64,000 nucleotides of DNA from Trichobilharzia regenti (Eukaryota; Platyhelminthes; Trematoda; Strigeidida; Schistosomatidae), in assembly GCA_944472135.2 (NCBI GenBank), contig OX235270.1, positions 138,027,632-138,091,631 of the forward strand, written 5' to 3'. The position numbers and the translations under genes are program-made. The notes beneath the pieces are model-generated. The model ran no database searches. It was not told the DNA's origin and worked only from the letters and a program-made list of their open reading frames with translations. Every line of letters starts with the position of its first letter. The first letter of the stretch is position 1. Shown here piece after piece: positions 31,401 to 42,570 of the stretch.

Positions 31401-32544
31401 AACGAAATTTAACTTGGATAAATAAAGTTAGCTTTTCTTACGGATTGTAAATCTTTCTTTGTCACAGATTGAAAATATTAATAATACATCAGAATGAGCA
31501 TTTCTTTGTCACAAATAGGTCTTGCATTACATATGTACTGGGATAATAGGAAACTATTGAAACGGTATATTTTGTAAGGTTTTGAACAATTCCTAAAACG
31601 TAAAAATATATGCTTCTGTGTTTTAAAACCTCTTTCACTGTGTATGTCTGTGAGGAATGCAAATATTAAGCATTTGAACCACCAGGTAGCCAGTAATATC
31701 GTGGTTAAGATGTGTCGTTATGATACAGTTGCAGATCTTATCAACAGTTGGTAAACTAAATCCATAGACATCTGGTCATTTCTCTCGACTTATTCATGCT
31801 GAATAGAAAAGCCAATCAATCTGTAAAGGAATGATGAACAAAAGGTTGTTGTTTTTCTCACTATTGATGTTGCTATTCACAGTAGGATAATTCAGAAGTC
31901 AGAAGTGTTTTCACTAAGTTTTCTCAGAGAATTTATTAAATCCCTGATTTAGAATCATTTTATATTTTAATTTGACTAATTTTCAACATACTGAACATGA
32001 ATGTTTGGATTTCGAAAACTTATTCGAGTGTTTAATGAAGGCGAGATTCAATTCAAGAAAAAAAACCTTATTAAAAAAGGAAGCAACAACGACGACGACA
32101 ACAACAATTAATTCAAGAATTTTTTGTTGTTTTTAATTTTTAGTTTAGTTTAGTTCAAACTGCTTATCACCTTCTTCCATTAATTCAACGAAAGTAACTC
32201 ATTAAAATGTAGATAAATAGTCTAAAATTCGGAATCTGAGAAATATTTTCTTCCATCTTTATTTTTTTGCCTTTCGAATATCTGAAAAATATTAATATAA
32301 GAATCACTTCTAATCACCGAAAAATCTAGGGGTATAATAAGTTGCTAAAATGCTGGAATGAATTTTTGTCGTCAAAATGATTGAAAAATAAAATTTATTT
32401 GGTGACAAATTCAACTCTGTATACTTTTAGTGGAAATAATTACATCATACTGTGAAGGCTAATCAGCACAAAATAACCCTTACTGAGGAGTCTTATTAAA
32501 GCTGTAGTGAAATAACCATATATATCACTGTACCACCGAAAGCA
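31401..32544. other. unassigned sequence
   Basis: AT-rich with a short AAC/GAC triplet stretch near 32085-32107. No gene is seen. Confidence 0.4.
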
Positions 32545-33550
32545 ATTCAAACTGGTTTCAAGCTTCTATCGACAGCTACCTTAGCTGGCTATACATTGGA
32601 AATTAAATGGTCAGAAAGAATTGACAGCAATCAACTTTAGAGACGAGCCAATGAAGAAATTTTCACCCGACAACTATGATGAAAATGGAAATGGTTGTGA
32701 CACACGCTGAGGAGGCCACTGAACGAAATTGTGCTCCAGATCATAGCTCGGTTGGGACCAAAATGGGAGACAACAAATTGGGTGGCATGGAGGAGATCGT
32801 ATGAGGGGGAGATGTCTGTCTATTTTCGACATAGAACTTTGCACATATGTGCGGCAGTTCAAGTCGCCATACTCCATGTAGCACACAAAGCAAGAGAAGG
32901 AAGTAGAAGAAATGCATATTAGAGACAGTGAACAGAGGTGTGAGACAAAAGAATAGTAATAACGAAGAACAATATAGTTTCATTGGAAATCATAAGTCAC
33001 AGGGAGTAGATGCATCGGCACCATTGAGAACGATTTTGAGCCACGTCACCAGTTGTTTCCCACCATTGGCTTTTACCGTCCCGAAGACCACAACCAGCCA
33101 AGAAGTCTACACCTTCCTACGTAACCGGCTTAAACTAACTGTTGTGGATTTCATTGACTGGTGCCATGTTTTGGTTTGACCACCGCTAGCTCTTTTCCAG
33201 CCTGACCGTATGTCAGCTAACATTGCCCATTGCTGAGGAAGGCGATGACTAGGCATACATAGCACATGTCCTAACCATCTGAGTCGATGTAGCTTCACAG
33301 CCTCGTCGATTGATTTTTCCTCCTTAACCAGCACCCGACCGAGGCTTAACCTTAATATTGCTCACCTTATTATACCATTTTACACGGGAGATAGAACGCA
33401 GGCACCTATGATCAAAGACAGCTAATCTCTTCATGTCTTCCACTCTCAGGAGGAGATGAGAGAGAGCCTATGGGCAACTATGGAGTCGGCTAAAGGCGAC
33501 TGCAGAGAATTTGATGAAATAAACATGTACTGTTGAAGCCTTAGGTTCCA
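32545..33550 (+). pseudogene. RTE LINE 3' part interrupted by another RTE fragment
   Basis: The plus strand carries decayed RTE C-terminal coding at 32545-32805 (the WKW...RRPLNEIVLQ...MGDNKLGGMEEIV block). It resumes at 33440-33550 (EEMRESLWATMES) and ends with the 3' string GAAGCCTTAGGTTCCACTGG also seen, with variation, at 26305-26335. The middle, 32806-33440, is an unrelated minus-strand RTE fragment. Confidence 0.65.
32806..33440 (-). pseudogene. RTE-like C-terminal fragment, second family
   Basis: The minus strand encodes KSIDEAVKLHRLRWLGHVLC, then MPSHRLPQQ, GWKRASGGQTKTWHQS and STTVSLSRL (33107-33334). This is the C-terminal region found downstream of RTE/SR2-type RTs. The non-coding 3' part continues leftward to about 32815. 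A homologous copy occurs at 53690-54160. Confidence 0.7.
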
Positions 33551-33889
33551 CTGGCAATCTAAGGGTACAGTAAATAAACCTTGGGTCAAGTTTCGCCAAC
33601 AAGTTGTTTTTAAGTAATACATATATATATATATCTGCAACATTTTCCGCCAGAACCTTGAACAGCCGAGCGACACATGGGGTCACAAAGAGAGCGAATG
33701 AAGACCACTATGAAACAGTATGTGGAAAGCGTGGAATGAATACAAAAGAAGAAGAATACTAGTAATTTTTGCAAATTAAGGTTTCAGCGTAAGGTATTTT
33801 TAAACTTTCTCATGATTGTGGCGGAACTCATAGATATTTGCCTATGCGTGAAAATGACAGTCAGTATAGTGCCTTATAAATCATTGGAT
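33551..33889. other. unassigned sequence
   Basis: An (AT)n patch near 33620 is the only feature. Confidence 0.4.
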
Positions 33890-34050
33890 TGTAACACGCA
33901 TAGAAGGTGTGTGCCTCTGAAGCTTCCCGGAGGATCAGATGAAACAACTATCCGGTATTCACAGATTTTTCGATGGTTCTCTAACAGACGTTAACTCGTG
34001 ATCAAACTTGTAGCCAATCAAATCCCTGCAAACCAACACTTGAGTTTTAC
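33890..34050 (+). mobile_element. decayed hammerhead SINE, 3' half best kept
   Basis: The 3' body ATGGTTCTCTAACAGACGTTAACTCGTG and CAATCAAATCCCTGCAAACC (each read in parts) matches 1560-1630. The ribozyme region reads GGATCAGATGAAACAACTATCC, split here as GGATCAGATGAAAC and AACTATCC, which is strongly altered. Confidence 0.55.
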
Positions 34051-34449
34051 TATGATCATTCTTCTTAAGTACTGAGGACCAGTTTATCAAAGGAAACGTT
34101 GGAACTGTTTACCTATATGTCTGTAAGATTTCTTATTATACATACTTACTTTTATCTACCTACTTTTAGTTTGATGACCCATATTTTTTTCAGATCAGCT
34201 GGGTTAAACCCTGACCAAAGTTCATACAAACAAACAATTATTTTTAATCCAATTACTTTTTGTTAGTAGATTATATACTATGAAACTAAGAAGTTTTTCC
34301 CCATATTATTTCAAATTTAATTATATTTTTAAGTGGGGCTGTATTTCTCGTTGACTGATTACGTTGGAATCGAAATTCTCGTACTTATTGACACACCGGC
34401 TTTGAGACTGTTTGAAGATTAATGTGTTGTTACTAACTGATATACGCTG
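34051..34449. other. unassigned sequence
   Basis: Nothing is recognised. Confidence 0.4.
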
Positions 34450-34556
34450 CACAAGAGGTGACTTTAGTGACCCTAGCGGTCTAGAGTACAATGCTTACGT
34501 GTTGGAAACGACAAGTGGTGGGTTTGAGTCTTAGTGGGGAGACTGTCGCCTACTGC
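34450..34556 (+). mobile_element. Sm-alpha-like promoter fragment
   Basis: GTGACCCTAGCGGTCTAGAG (A-box-like) and GGGTTTGAGTCTTAG (B-box-like) are about 50 bp apart and resemble the head of the copy at 50830-50920. No ribozyme follows; the RTE tail begins directly. Confidence 0.55.
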
Positions 34557-35790
34557 AAATTATTATTATTGTTATATCCTTTAATTCCTAGAGGAACACA
34601 GGGCTTCAGCCGCGCGTCTCCATTGCCTTCGGTTTTCTGACAACTTTTTCACCCCGCTCCAAGTCTTCCCACACGCTTTCATTTCCTCTTCACATGACGT
34701 CCTCCAATTCACCCTTCCACTGACGACCAACTCGCCGCTTCCATATCAGGTTCCACTCGAGCAATGGCCTGTCTAGTGATATCACTTGATGGTTTCCTCG
34801 GAGTATGGCCAATCCATCTCCATTTCCTACTGTCTGTTTATTTCACAATCGGTTCCTGATCGGTTGGTTCGCTCATTGCTAGAGATCCCACCCTGTTGCT
34901 GATCTTTTGTTGAAGGCCATTTGATCTTGAGTATTGAGCGAAGACAACTGCTGATGAAGGTCTGAAGTTTGTTTGAGATGCTCTTTATGACGCCCAGTAC
35001 AAGTCTCTCATCCGTATAGTAGTACTGAATTTACATTGGAGTTGAAAATCCGGATGTTATTTTTGATGCTGAGTGCTGTTGACCTCCACACAGATTTGAG
35101 AGTAATTAAAGCTTGTCTTGCTTTTCCGATTCTGACTTTGATATCCTCGTTATTTCCGTCTACCTGTAGTTGAAACAATGCTTCCCGGGTAGGTAAAGGA
35201 GGTTGTTTCTTTCAGGTTCCTCCCATTTATACTGACTGATTGTTTTCTGTTGTTGTTGGCTAGGAATCTTCATCACCTCTGTTTTATCTATGTTCACTTG
35301 AAGTTCTATATTTGATGCTTCTTCTGCCAGCTTGTTGCTTTTCACTTGCATATCTTCCTGTTTGTTTGTGGGAAATCAGATATATATCATCGGCGAAGTC
35401 CAGATCCTCCATGTTTTTTGAGTGAGTCCATTTTATGCCTGTTTTCTCCTTGGCCGTTGTCTGTGGCATTATCCAATCTACTGCAATCAGGAAGATAATT
35501 GGCGATAGCAGACAGCCTTGCCTCACTCCCGTCCTGACTTCGAAGGATTCGGTAAGTTTCCTGTTGTGGATTACTTGGCATGCAGCATTGTCGTATAACT
35601 GTTGGATGAGATGTATAATTGTCGACGGGACCCCGTAGTAGCGAAGTAGTTGCCAAATGACCTCTCGATCGACGCTGTCGAAGGCCTTTTCAGAGTCTAT
35701 GAAGTTGAGATAGAGAGGTGACTGGCATTCCAAGCTTTGTTCAATGATGATCCTTAGTGTGGCGATTTGATCAATACATGACTGCAAATA
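34557..35790 (-). pseudogene. RTE-type LINE, RT to 3' end
   Basis: The minus strand shows a recognisable RTE RT: QSLECQSPLYLNFIDSEKAFD (motif A Asp), GVRQGCLLSPIIF (motif B), LDFADDIYLIS (motif C, FADD) at 35284-35787. A frameshift follows, leading to LAEEASNIELQVNIDKTEVM (35160-35351) and then decayed C-terminal coding to a 3' end near 34560 containing an ATT run. The 5' half with the endonuclease is missing, and 5' truncation is typical of LINE insertions. It is the best preserved RTE copy in the window but is broken by at least one frameshift and several stops. Confidence 0.85.
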
Positions 35791-36969
35791 TAGGTCCTAA
35801 ATGTAGGATGAGGTAAAAAACTAGCCTTCTACAACCAGTTAGCCTTGGCAAAAATAAATTTGTGTTTAACGCCTCAGAAATAACAGTTTGTCTAGTCAAA
35901 TCTAAAGATATAAACGAAAAATATCGTTTAGAAGATAGTCCTGACTAATGTCTTAACTAATTATTACAATTTCACATGAGATAGCTTAGCCTGCCAGATA
36001 CTAAATTACCCTGTCATTCTCATCTTTTGCAAACACCAAAACCAATCTGTGAACAGAACAGATATTGAAGGATACATGCTAGGCCTTCAACTTTCAATAT
36101 AATTACTGACTCATTTTACATTGAATCAAATTGAACTTGACAAGTTCAGTTATGAAAAAAATCCTACCAAGTTCATTAGTCAAAGAAGATTTTACTGTAT
36201 GTATAATTCTGTCTAGTTTATCCCTACCTCTTTTTTATATATTTTATATTTATTTCAATTTTATAGATTAATTCAATTACTGATTACGTTTTCAGTAAAA
36301 AAAAGCATCAGGGGAATGGAGTTTACCAACTGTTCATTCACAGTGAATAAGCTAATGTAAAGTAACATAAGAAACTCTGTATCATTTGACTATATATGTC
36401 GGTAATATTACCAGCAGAAAACCACCATAAGTTAACTGCACCATTTTAGTCACTGCTGTTTTTGTTAAGGGATCTGTTAAAGTGATTAGTCTTACGACCA
36501 GAGACATTGTTCATACAACGTCTGGTGTCCTCTCACGAAGTTCCATCACAGATTTAACTGAAAGTTCAGCAGAGTTTTCGATTATCCAGCGATAATTACT
36601 TTCAAGTTTAACTGAACGGTAGGAGCTTGACTTTTATATCTTCCATTTTAATACATAACAAAGCACTTCTCGAAATTTTATTTTTTTAATAGTCTAGTGA
36701 TGTTGAAGGAGAATTTATTATGAAGTTTTTCTTGTATTGCGAGATTCCTCACAAGGGGTGAAGGAAGCACGCATGTTTTTGTACAGTTTCAGTTAACAGA
36801 CCAGCTTTCTAATGATTGGAATCACTCAACAGCATTTGTGTAGGATATTCCGATGAACCGTGACATCTTTGACATAAACTCTGTGAAAATTCATCGGAAA
36901 TTCGGTCACTGTTGTTCTGTGTTCTTCATTTTGACTGACCTGGGAGAAAACCTTATGAATATAGTATTA
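35791..36969. other. unassigned sequence
   Basis: No gene or repeat is recognised. Confidence 0.4.
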
Positions 36970-37545
36970 TTATTACCTTGGGTTCTGAGTGGAACATAAT
37001 GGTTCAATAGGACACCTCAGATTTGTCCTCTTCTCTACAGTCCTCATTGGTTGGCCATACAACTGCCCACAGTCTTTCATCTACTCTTCACATGATCTCC
37101 TCCATTTCACCCTCGAACCCATGTTCACCTCGTCATTTCCCTTTTGGATTCCACTTTAGCGATAGACTGGTGCGCATTGTCACCCAGCAGTCTTCACAGT
37201 GTGTCTCCGTTAAATCTTTATTTTCTACGGAAAACTTGTCAAGCAATAGGTTCTTGATTGATTTCTTTTCAGAGTTTCTTGTTGCCAATTCCTTCTGGCT
37301 GGTTATTTTATCTTCAGTATAGAGTCAGCAAAGACAGCTATTGATAAAAGTCTGCAGCTGCTGCTGAAAATGCTTTCCAGGAAGTGTACGCCAAGTTTCT
37401 GATCCATATACAAGACCTAAATCACTTAAGATTGGTATTGGAAGTTCGAATTTTAATTTTTCTGCTGAGTGCACCAGATGTCCAAATTGATTTCAGAATG
37501 ATGGAAGTGACCTCTTTCAAATTTACCCCGTTGACATTATGAGCA
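36970..37545 (-). pseudogene. decayed RTE C-terminal fragment
   Basis: The left edge has the RTE 3' end (ATTATTATTACCTTGGGTTC, then TGGAACATAATGG). On the minus strand, coding remnants in broken frames match the RTE block around IRIFNSNV, and a C-terminal block with GGHTEEMME-like and W..GNDEVN-like sequence. Homologous to 34557-35160 and 25860-26345. Confidence 0.6.
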
Positions 37546-38039
37546 CAAATTATTCATCGTTGATAGTTATATCATAGTGGTGAATAAAATCACTACTGAA
37601 GTTACTGTGACAACATAGTCCCAAATGTCAATCATGGTACTTAATTTTGATGTCAGATGTTGAGCTTTGGTTGACAGATAATGCTCTGATGAGTCCTAGT
37701 AATCACAAGGTTTAGGCGGTATCCTGCATTTCGAACAACTTTAAGAACTGATTTCTGAGTCTTCCTTAGCATCGTTACTAATATTACACACACCGGTCAA
37801 TAAATTTCATACTGTCTGTCTTTAAAGTCAGTTCTGTTCAACCGTGGCATAGCAGCAATAAAATTTGATTGTCAGCCCCCTAAGTTTTTCAGTGGGACAT
37901 ACGTCTTCAGCAGCACATCGCCATTTGACTTTGTTCTCTGAAGTCACTTTTAGCTGACTACGCGGCCGTCAGCAAGTTTTCATTTCCTACCCTTGCAGTC
38001 TTCTCCATAACACTGTCGGACGTTCAACTCACAGTTACC
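37546..38039. other. unassigned sequence
   Basis: No recognisable gene. Confidence 0.4.
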
Positions 38040-38135
38040 CATTAAGGTCTCATTTGACAAGTTCCAAACTGGGATTAAACGTCAGCTCATGATGAAATCC
38101 CGTAACCAATCAAATCTCTATAGACCAACAATTGA
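38040..38135 (+). mobile_element. hammerhead SINE 3' fragment
   Basis: TTCCAAACTGGGATTAAACG is a remnant of the stem II to GAAA part; the body is CAGCTCATGATGAAATCC and CAATCAAATCTCTATAGACC. It is immediately followed by another SINE. Confidence 0.6.
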
Positions 38136-38144
38136 TGTAAATTA

Positions 38145-38390
38145 TGTGCGTCGGTGGTATAGCGGTTAGGACGCTCGCCGACCATGCATATGGTCCGGGG
38201 TTCGATCCCCGGCTGGCGCACTCCTTTACCTCACTGAGCCAGAAATAATGCTGGTAAAGAGAAAAGGTTGGGCATGAGGCTAGCAACCCCATCCTGTAAA
38301 AATTAAACACTGCTACAGAAACTTCAAGCCGCTAGCTTGGAGCCCTATGTTCCACTGGGAACGTGAAGGAAAAATTATTATAAATTATTA
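38145..38390 (+). mobile_element. tRNA-headed SINE, second family, well preserved
   Basis: The head at 38148-38220 folds like a tRNA: the 7-bp acceptor GCGTCGG/CTGGCGC with wobble pairs, and a perfect T arm CCGGGGTTCGATCCCCGG. The anticodon arm is replaced by a self-complementary GACCAT..ATGGTC hairpin. The body is CTCACTGAGCCAGAAATAAT, GGCTAGCAACCCCATCCTG, then TGTTCCACTGGGAACG and an ATT-rich tail. The copy at 55097-55325 is close. It is repeated and lacks a proper anticodon arm, so it is a SINE and not a tRNA gene. Confidence 0.85.
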
Positions 38391-39034
38391 TTATTATTAT
38401 GTATACAAAACACTGACGGAATAGAATGAATCAGTTTTATCCCTCTTAGTATGTTGTTATGATTCTCTTCCAATTCACTAAAGAGAATTTGTGTAAAAAT
38501 TAAAGAAGTTATTTCAAAAGATTGTTACAATAAACCTTTCCACTAAATGCCTGTGGATTATAAACACGACGTCTTCCCAAGAACATTTTTTTCATATACT
38601 TAATTCCGTCGATAAATTTCGGTAAAACAAAGAATGAGCGAACTTATAATGTAAAATAAAATTATTTTGTCTCTCAGTTTTTCATCAATTGCATACTACC
38701 TGAAATTAGCATAGTTTTAAAAGAATGGATGTAACATACTTCAGTGGTAAAATTATGGCTCAAAAAATGTTACAGCTGAAGTCATCCAAGAAATAGTCAT
38801 GAGTTGAAGGCTTCATCTATTTATATGCACCGCATGGTAGAAAATCGAGGCATGGAGAAGACAAAATAAAAATAAAAAGACAACAATAAATACTGTTAAC
38901 TTATAACGATTATAATTCGAGGTAGCGTACAACTAAGCAGAATCTACAGGATCAAATTTAATCATTTAATGCCAAAAATCTGATCTTAATACGATCGTCA
39001 ACAAGTATGATCTTGCTTGCTACTCACGAATGTG
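38391..39034. other. unassigned sequence
   Basis: AT-rich; nothing is recognised. Confidence 0.4.
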
Positions 39035-39212
39035 ATTCCGGTTCGATACACTGCCGATGCATTCCATTACTTAGTCGGTGGTAAGCCAGGTAAAGAAGGA
39101 AGGTTGGGTTTGAGGGTAGTAAACCCAGCCCATAGAAACAGCACTGCTATTGAAGCTTCAGAGCTTAAGCTTAGAACTCGATGCTCCACGCGGAATGCAC
39201 AGGAGTGAAGAC
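39035..39212 (+). mobile_element. decayed tRNA-headed SINE, second family
   Basis: AGTCGGTGGTAAGCCAGG, GGTTGGGTTTGAGGGTAGTA and GCTTCAGAGCTTAAGCTTAG follow the layout of 38145-38390 with many changes. Confidence 0.6.
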
Positions 39213-39239
39213 AAAGATGTCCTTGCCTTATCGTGATGT

Positions 39240-39920
39240 ATATAGAGAGATTGGTGAGAAAGTTCCAGAATTGTTTCCGATTAAGAATCAAACTGACAAG
39301 ATTACAAATAGAAAATAAAATGTTACAGTAATCGAATAAAAAGAAAGTTCGGATAAACAACGTACTAGTGTAAATAGGGATTTAAAAACGTAAAAATAAC
39401 AGTAACAAATTGGAAGTTTGGATAAGAAAGGTAACAGGATAATAAGTGCTGAGAGAATTGACTTTTTATGGTGGCCGTGTTAGAGACAAAGATTGGATGT
39501 GTTTCTTTGGAATATACAGAGTTCGGTTGAACGTTTGCGTCTCTGGTGCAACAGCTATGCCCAGATGTCTTGATCCTAATCCATTTGATAGGATTTGATA
39601 GGATCTTGCATAGGACTTTGAAGTGATTTTTAAATTAAACTGAATATCGTGAGTTTAACAAATGTTGTTTTACCTAGCCATATATACAGACCTCCCGTTT
39701 ATTTCTATTATTTTTACGATTTTCAATCCATGTTTGCACTATTACGTTCTTCATGCGAACTTCTGGTCTATTTTGTCATTACTACATTTTTAATCGCTGA
39801 CTGCACAAAAAGGTCAATTTCCTCAGTAATTATGATCCTACTATGTTTTTTATTCGGTCTTCCTGTTTATTTTGTTATTGTCATTTTGATCTTCGACCGG
39901 AAATACCTCTGAAACGTACT
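39240..39920. mobile_element. fold-back Penelope-like element C, 3' ends only
   Basis: 39240-39640 on the minus strand matches 61915-62470 of fold-back E. It shares GAAAGTTCCAGAAT, GGAAGTTTGGATAAGAAAGG, GTTAGAGACAAAGATTGG and GCTATGCCCAGATGTCTTGA, a PLE 3' UTR and the last nuclease codons. 39645-39920 on the plus strand matches the sense 3' UTR (63236-63560) with CCTGTTTATTTTGT units. The two opposed 3' ends are joined with almost no coding sequence. Confidence 0.65.
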
Positions 39921-40429
39921 CAGCTCAGTGGGAGCTGAATGTACTGTCAAGAATAATCTAGTCCACGATTCTTTAATTGATGGTAAATTCTGATTGAGAC
40001 ATACAATAAAATTGAATCACAAGAGATTTGACGAAGAGACTCTGTCCAACGAATTTATTATCACGATGAACAGTCGAATATATCTGGTTTTTCTACATTA
40101 ATAATCTGAATTGCGCGGAATATTTGTGGCTATAATCGTAGTTAAACATCAGGGAAGTGAATCGTTTGTTTCTCACAAAAGCTGTTTACTTTTGACATAA
40201 ATCATCTGTTTAACGATGTGTTAGCACTAAACCTGTACAGGGACAAATTAAACAAACTTAATTCAACGGAGATAGCTAGATGAAGGCTTGTCGAAAGAAA
40301 GGGAAAATATACCAAGAAAAGGTTTCATTTACTTTGGTTGCGCGTATGAAAGCGGATACTTAATTAAGGTAAAACGTGTCCATTTTTAATAGATTGTGGT
40401 TAACTATAGTAGAAGTTAGCATTATAAAT
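39921..40429. other. unassigned sequence
   Basis: AT-rich; no gene is seen. Confidence 0.4.
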
Positions 40430-40590
40430 TGAAACTAGTCACGAAATCACAAATAGTCAGTGGGCATTGAAAGGCATTCTTACTAAACAAGCTTGAACTT
40501 GACTTTCTAATTTTCCTTTGGTTGTTCGCTTGAGCAAGATGTCCAAAAATGGGATTTTGTTCTCGTATTCCTCTTCTCTTGTGAATTTGA
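40430..40590 (-). pseudogene. PLE RT C-terminal fragment, minus half of fold-back D
   Basis: The minus strand reads DIKFTREEEYENKIPFLDIL then KRTTKGKLESQVQ, the conserved PLE block just after the RT motif C. Its mirror at 40595-40720 on the plus strand carries the same block, so the two copies meet head to head within this RT segment. Confidence 0.75.
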
Positions 40591-41490
40591 TGTCGTTGAA
40601 GAGAAGAGGAATCCAGGGGGAAAAATCCCATTTTTGGCCATTTTAGTCAAGAGAACAACCACTGGAAAATTAGAAACTCAAGTTCATCAAAAATCGGCTC
40701 ACACAGATCACATACTCAATTACAGCGGCAACAATCCAACAACACCATAAAAGATTAGTATGCAAACACTACTCGAGAGGACCAGGACTCATTGCAGCAC
40801 TCGCACTTTAAGGAAAACTGAAGAAATTCATTATAATAGAGGTTTTTTTTTTGTATTTCCCAATGAATGAAAAACAAAACGAGATTGTTTTTACTAATCT
40901 CGTTTTGTTTTTCATTCATTGGGAAATACAAAAAAAAAACCTCTATTATAATGAATATCATATACCCAATGCCCAAATTTTTTCAGACCGTTAAAAGTGA
41001 ACTTGGTTTGGATATATAAAACTGAAGAAAGATATCTCATGGACGTCTTCCAAAAGAATGAATATTCATGAAAATTCATCAAAGGAGATCTACCACCAAG
41101 TCAACTTACCAAGTCAAAAGCCCCTAAGGGATACACAAAGAAAATTGCCCTACCATATATAAAGGACATCTGAGAAGTCACTGCAAGACTCGTCAAAACA
41201 TTTAGAATTGATGTCGCACACAAACCAACTAAAGCTCTTCACTCAACTGGCTCTGTATCAACCAAAACACTCAACAGCGAAAGAAGATAACGCGAACATC
41301 GTCTACAAAATAAGTTGCAGCAACTGTGGAAAACACTACATTGGCCAAAGTGGACGTCCCCTTAGTCTTCATGACCATGAACACAAACTAGCCATCAAAA
41401 TATATGACATCCAATCCGTCGCGCATATCGCTGCATACAGACAACCACCGACATCAATTCGACTAGGACAATCCACGTTCAAATATTAGA
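40591..41490 (+). pseudogene. PLE RT tail, linker and GIY-YIG, plus half of fold-back D
   Basis: The plus strand gives KIPFLAILVKRTTTGKLETQ and HTDHILNYSGNNP, then a linker with several stops containing LPYIKDI and IDVAHKPTKALH, and a GIY-YIG core at 41208-41489: NIVYKISCSNCGKHYIGQSG then RPLSLHDHEHK. The nuclease Y, YIG and EH are present, but the arginine region is altered and the C-terminal part is cut short. The CxxC form and VYKI motif place it in the same PLE lineage as 9120-9835. A hairpin at 40826-40956 is inserted between the RT tail and the linker. Confidence 0.75.
40826..40956. repeat. perfect 61-bp-arm hairpin
   Basis: Arms 40826-40886 and 40896-40956 are exact reverse complements, including a T10/A10 run, around the 9-base spacer GTTTTTACT. 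One arm resembles 8683-8760, next to a PLE-type terminal motif, so the hairpin may be two opposed PLE ends. Confidence 0.9.
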
Positions 41491-42003
41491 CCAAGGAAAG
41501 ACCAGGAATTCTGGAGAATTTTTAGTAGCCTTCCTGGTATTCCAGTGAGTCGTTAATCAATAGACACATTGACGTAGACAAAAGTTACCAATCGATAAGA
41601 AGGAAATCTCACACACAGAGGGTCAGAGTTCATGTCAAGGAAACAACCAGTACCAATGCTAATACAAGTAGCCTATAGGGTGTGAAAACACACATAAACA
41701 ACCAATCATGTCCAAGGGGACCAGGAGAGATGACTAATAAACTCATGGCGAAATCTGAAGGCTCACTTCAAATTGAAGTATGCACTGAAGATGTTGTCTA
41801 GTAGGGTAATTGAGGTTTCGCAAATAAACCATCGAGCTGAGAGAACACAACTACATCAAAATCTTAAGGCATGTTTTTGTCTGCAAGTAATAAAGATGGA
41901 ATAATATCATGTTTCTGCTAGTCTCAATGATTTGACTATTGCCAACTTAAAGCAACGTAAGGCACTGAGCTGCAGGTCTTGTCTTTGAACTTTATGAACC
42001 TGA
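41491..42003 (+). mobile_element. PLE 3' UTR, duplicated at 52261-52776
   Basis: This non-coding tail follows the nuclease ORF. It is almost identical to 52261-52776 over ~510 bp (for example AGGGTCAGAGTTCATGTCAA and GCAGGTCTTGTCTTTGAACT). A related partial unit repeats at 42007-42087 (TAATTGGTGTTTTGCGAATA against TAATTGAGGTTTCGCAAATA). Confidence 0.8.
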
Positions 42004-42069
42004 AGCTGTTGCCTAGTGGTGTAATTGGTGTTTTGCGAATAAACCATCCAGCTCAGAGAACACAACCAC

Positions 42070-42570
42070 ATCAACAATTTCTGAGAAAGTTTTCATTTGC
42101 CTTGTTACATGAAGAAGCTGAGATATTCTGATATAACTCAACCTCTTCTCTTATTATTTGTTAATTCATGTTTTCTGCTCATTCTTTATTGTTCGCCATT
42201 ATTCTTCCCTGGACTTCTCAGAAAAGACTTTATCATTTCACATCGAACACTGAAAACTATATGTAGGTTTTTTATTATAGCTTGATTTCATAATGTATTT
42301 TTGGTACAGGTATGGAATTTTCAGGATGTGATATCGGTAGCCCAAATTTTGCGGGCCGATCATAGATATCATGTATGCGCCGGCAGGGGATCAAATCCCG
42401 GATCATGTGAGTCTTTGAGTCAACTAACTGACCTTACTGTCAATAAACACTTCAATTCTTGCAAGCATTCCGCTAAAGTTATCTTGTCTCATACTGAACA
42501 TCCTGTTTATTCTCAGCTTTCTCCTTGTATATCTTCGGGTCAAACCAGAAGAAACTTCATATGAATTTTC
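42070..42570 (+). pseudogene. CR1 C-terminal fragment split by a SINE
   Basis: 42097-42272 gives MKKLRYSDITQPLLLLFVNS, ILYCSPLFFPGLLRKDF and LKTICR. After the SINE (42273-42417), coding resumes as LSQLTDLTVNKHFNSC, KVILSHTEHPVYSQLSPCIS then SGQTRRNF. It is colinear with the intact CR1 ORF 1000 residues-scale C-terminus; RT palm and endonuclease are missing. Confidence 0.8.
42273..42417 (-). mobile_element. truncated tRNA-headed SINE with CR1-like tail
   Basis: The tail (TAGCTTGATTTCATAATG, GGAATTTTCAGGATG), body GGTAGCCCAAATTTTGCGG and the T-arm part of the head are present. The A-box end is missing. It is inserted in CR1 coding sequence. Confidence 0.75.

Noticed and set aside
35791..36969. 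RTE endonuclease region upstream of the RT at 34557-35790
   Set aside because: I looked for endonuclease motifs on the minus strand and found none; the copy appears 5'-truncated at about 35790.
38148..38220. A genuine tRNA gene
   Set aside because: The anticodon arm does not form a standard 5-bp stem with a 7-base loop, and the same unit occurs in many copies with a shared non-tRNA body.
41794..42087. Hammerhead motif in the VYKI-lineage PLE tail
   Set aside because: The GCGAAAC-like string on the minus strand lacks a plausible CTGANGA partner and stem II does not pair, so I did not call it.
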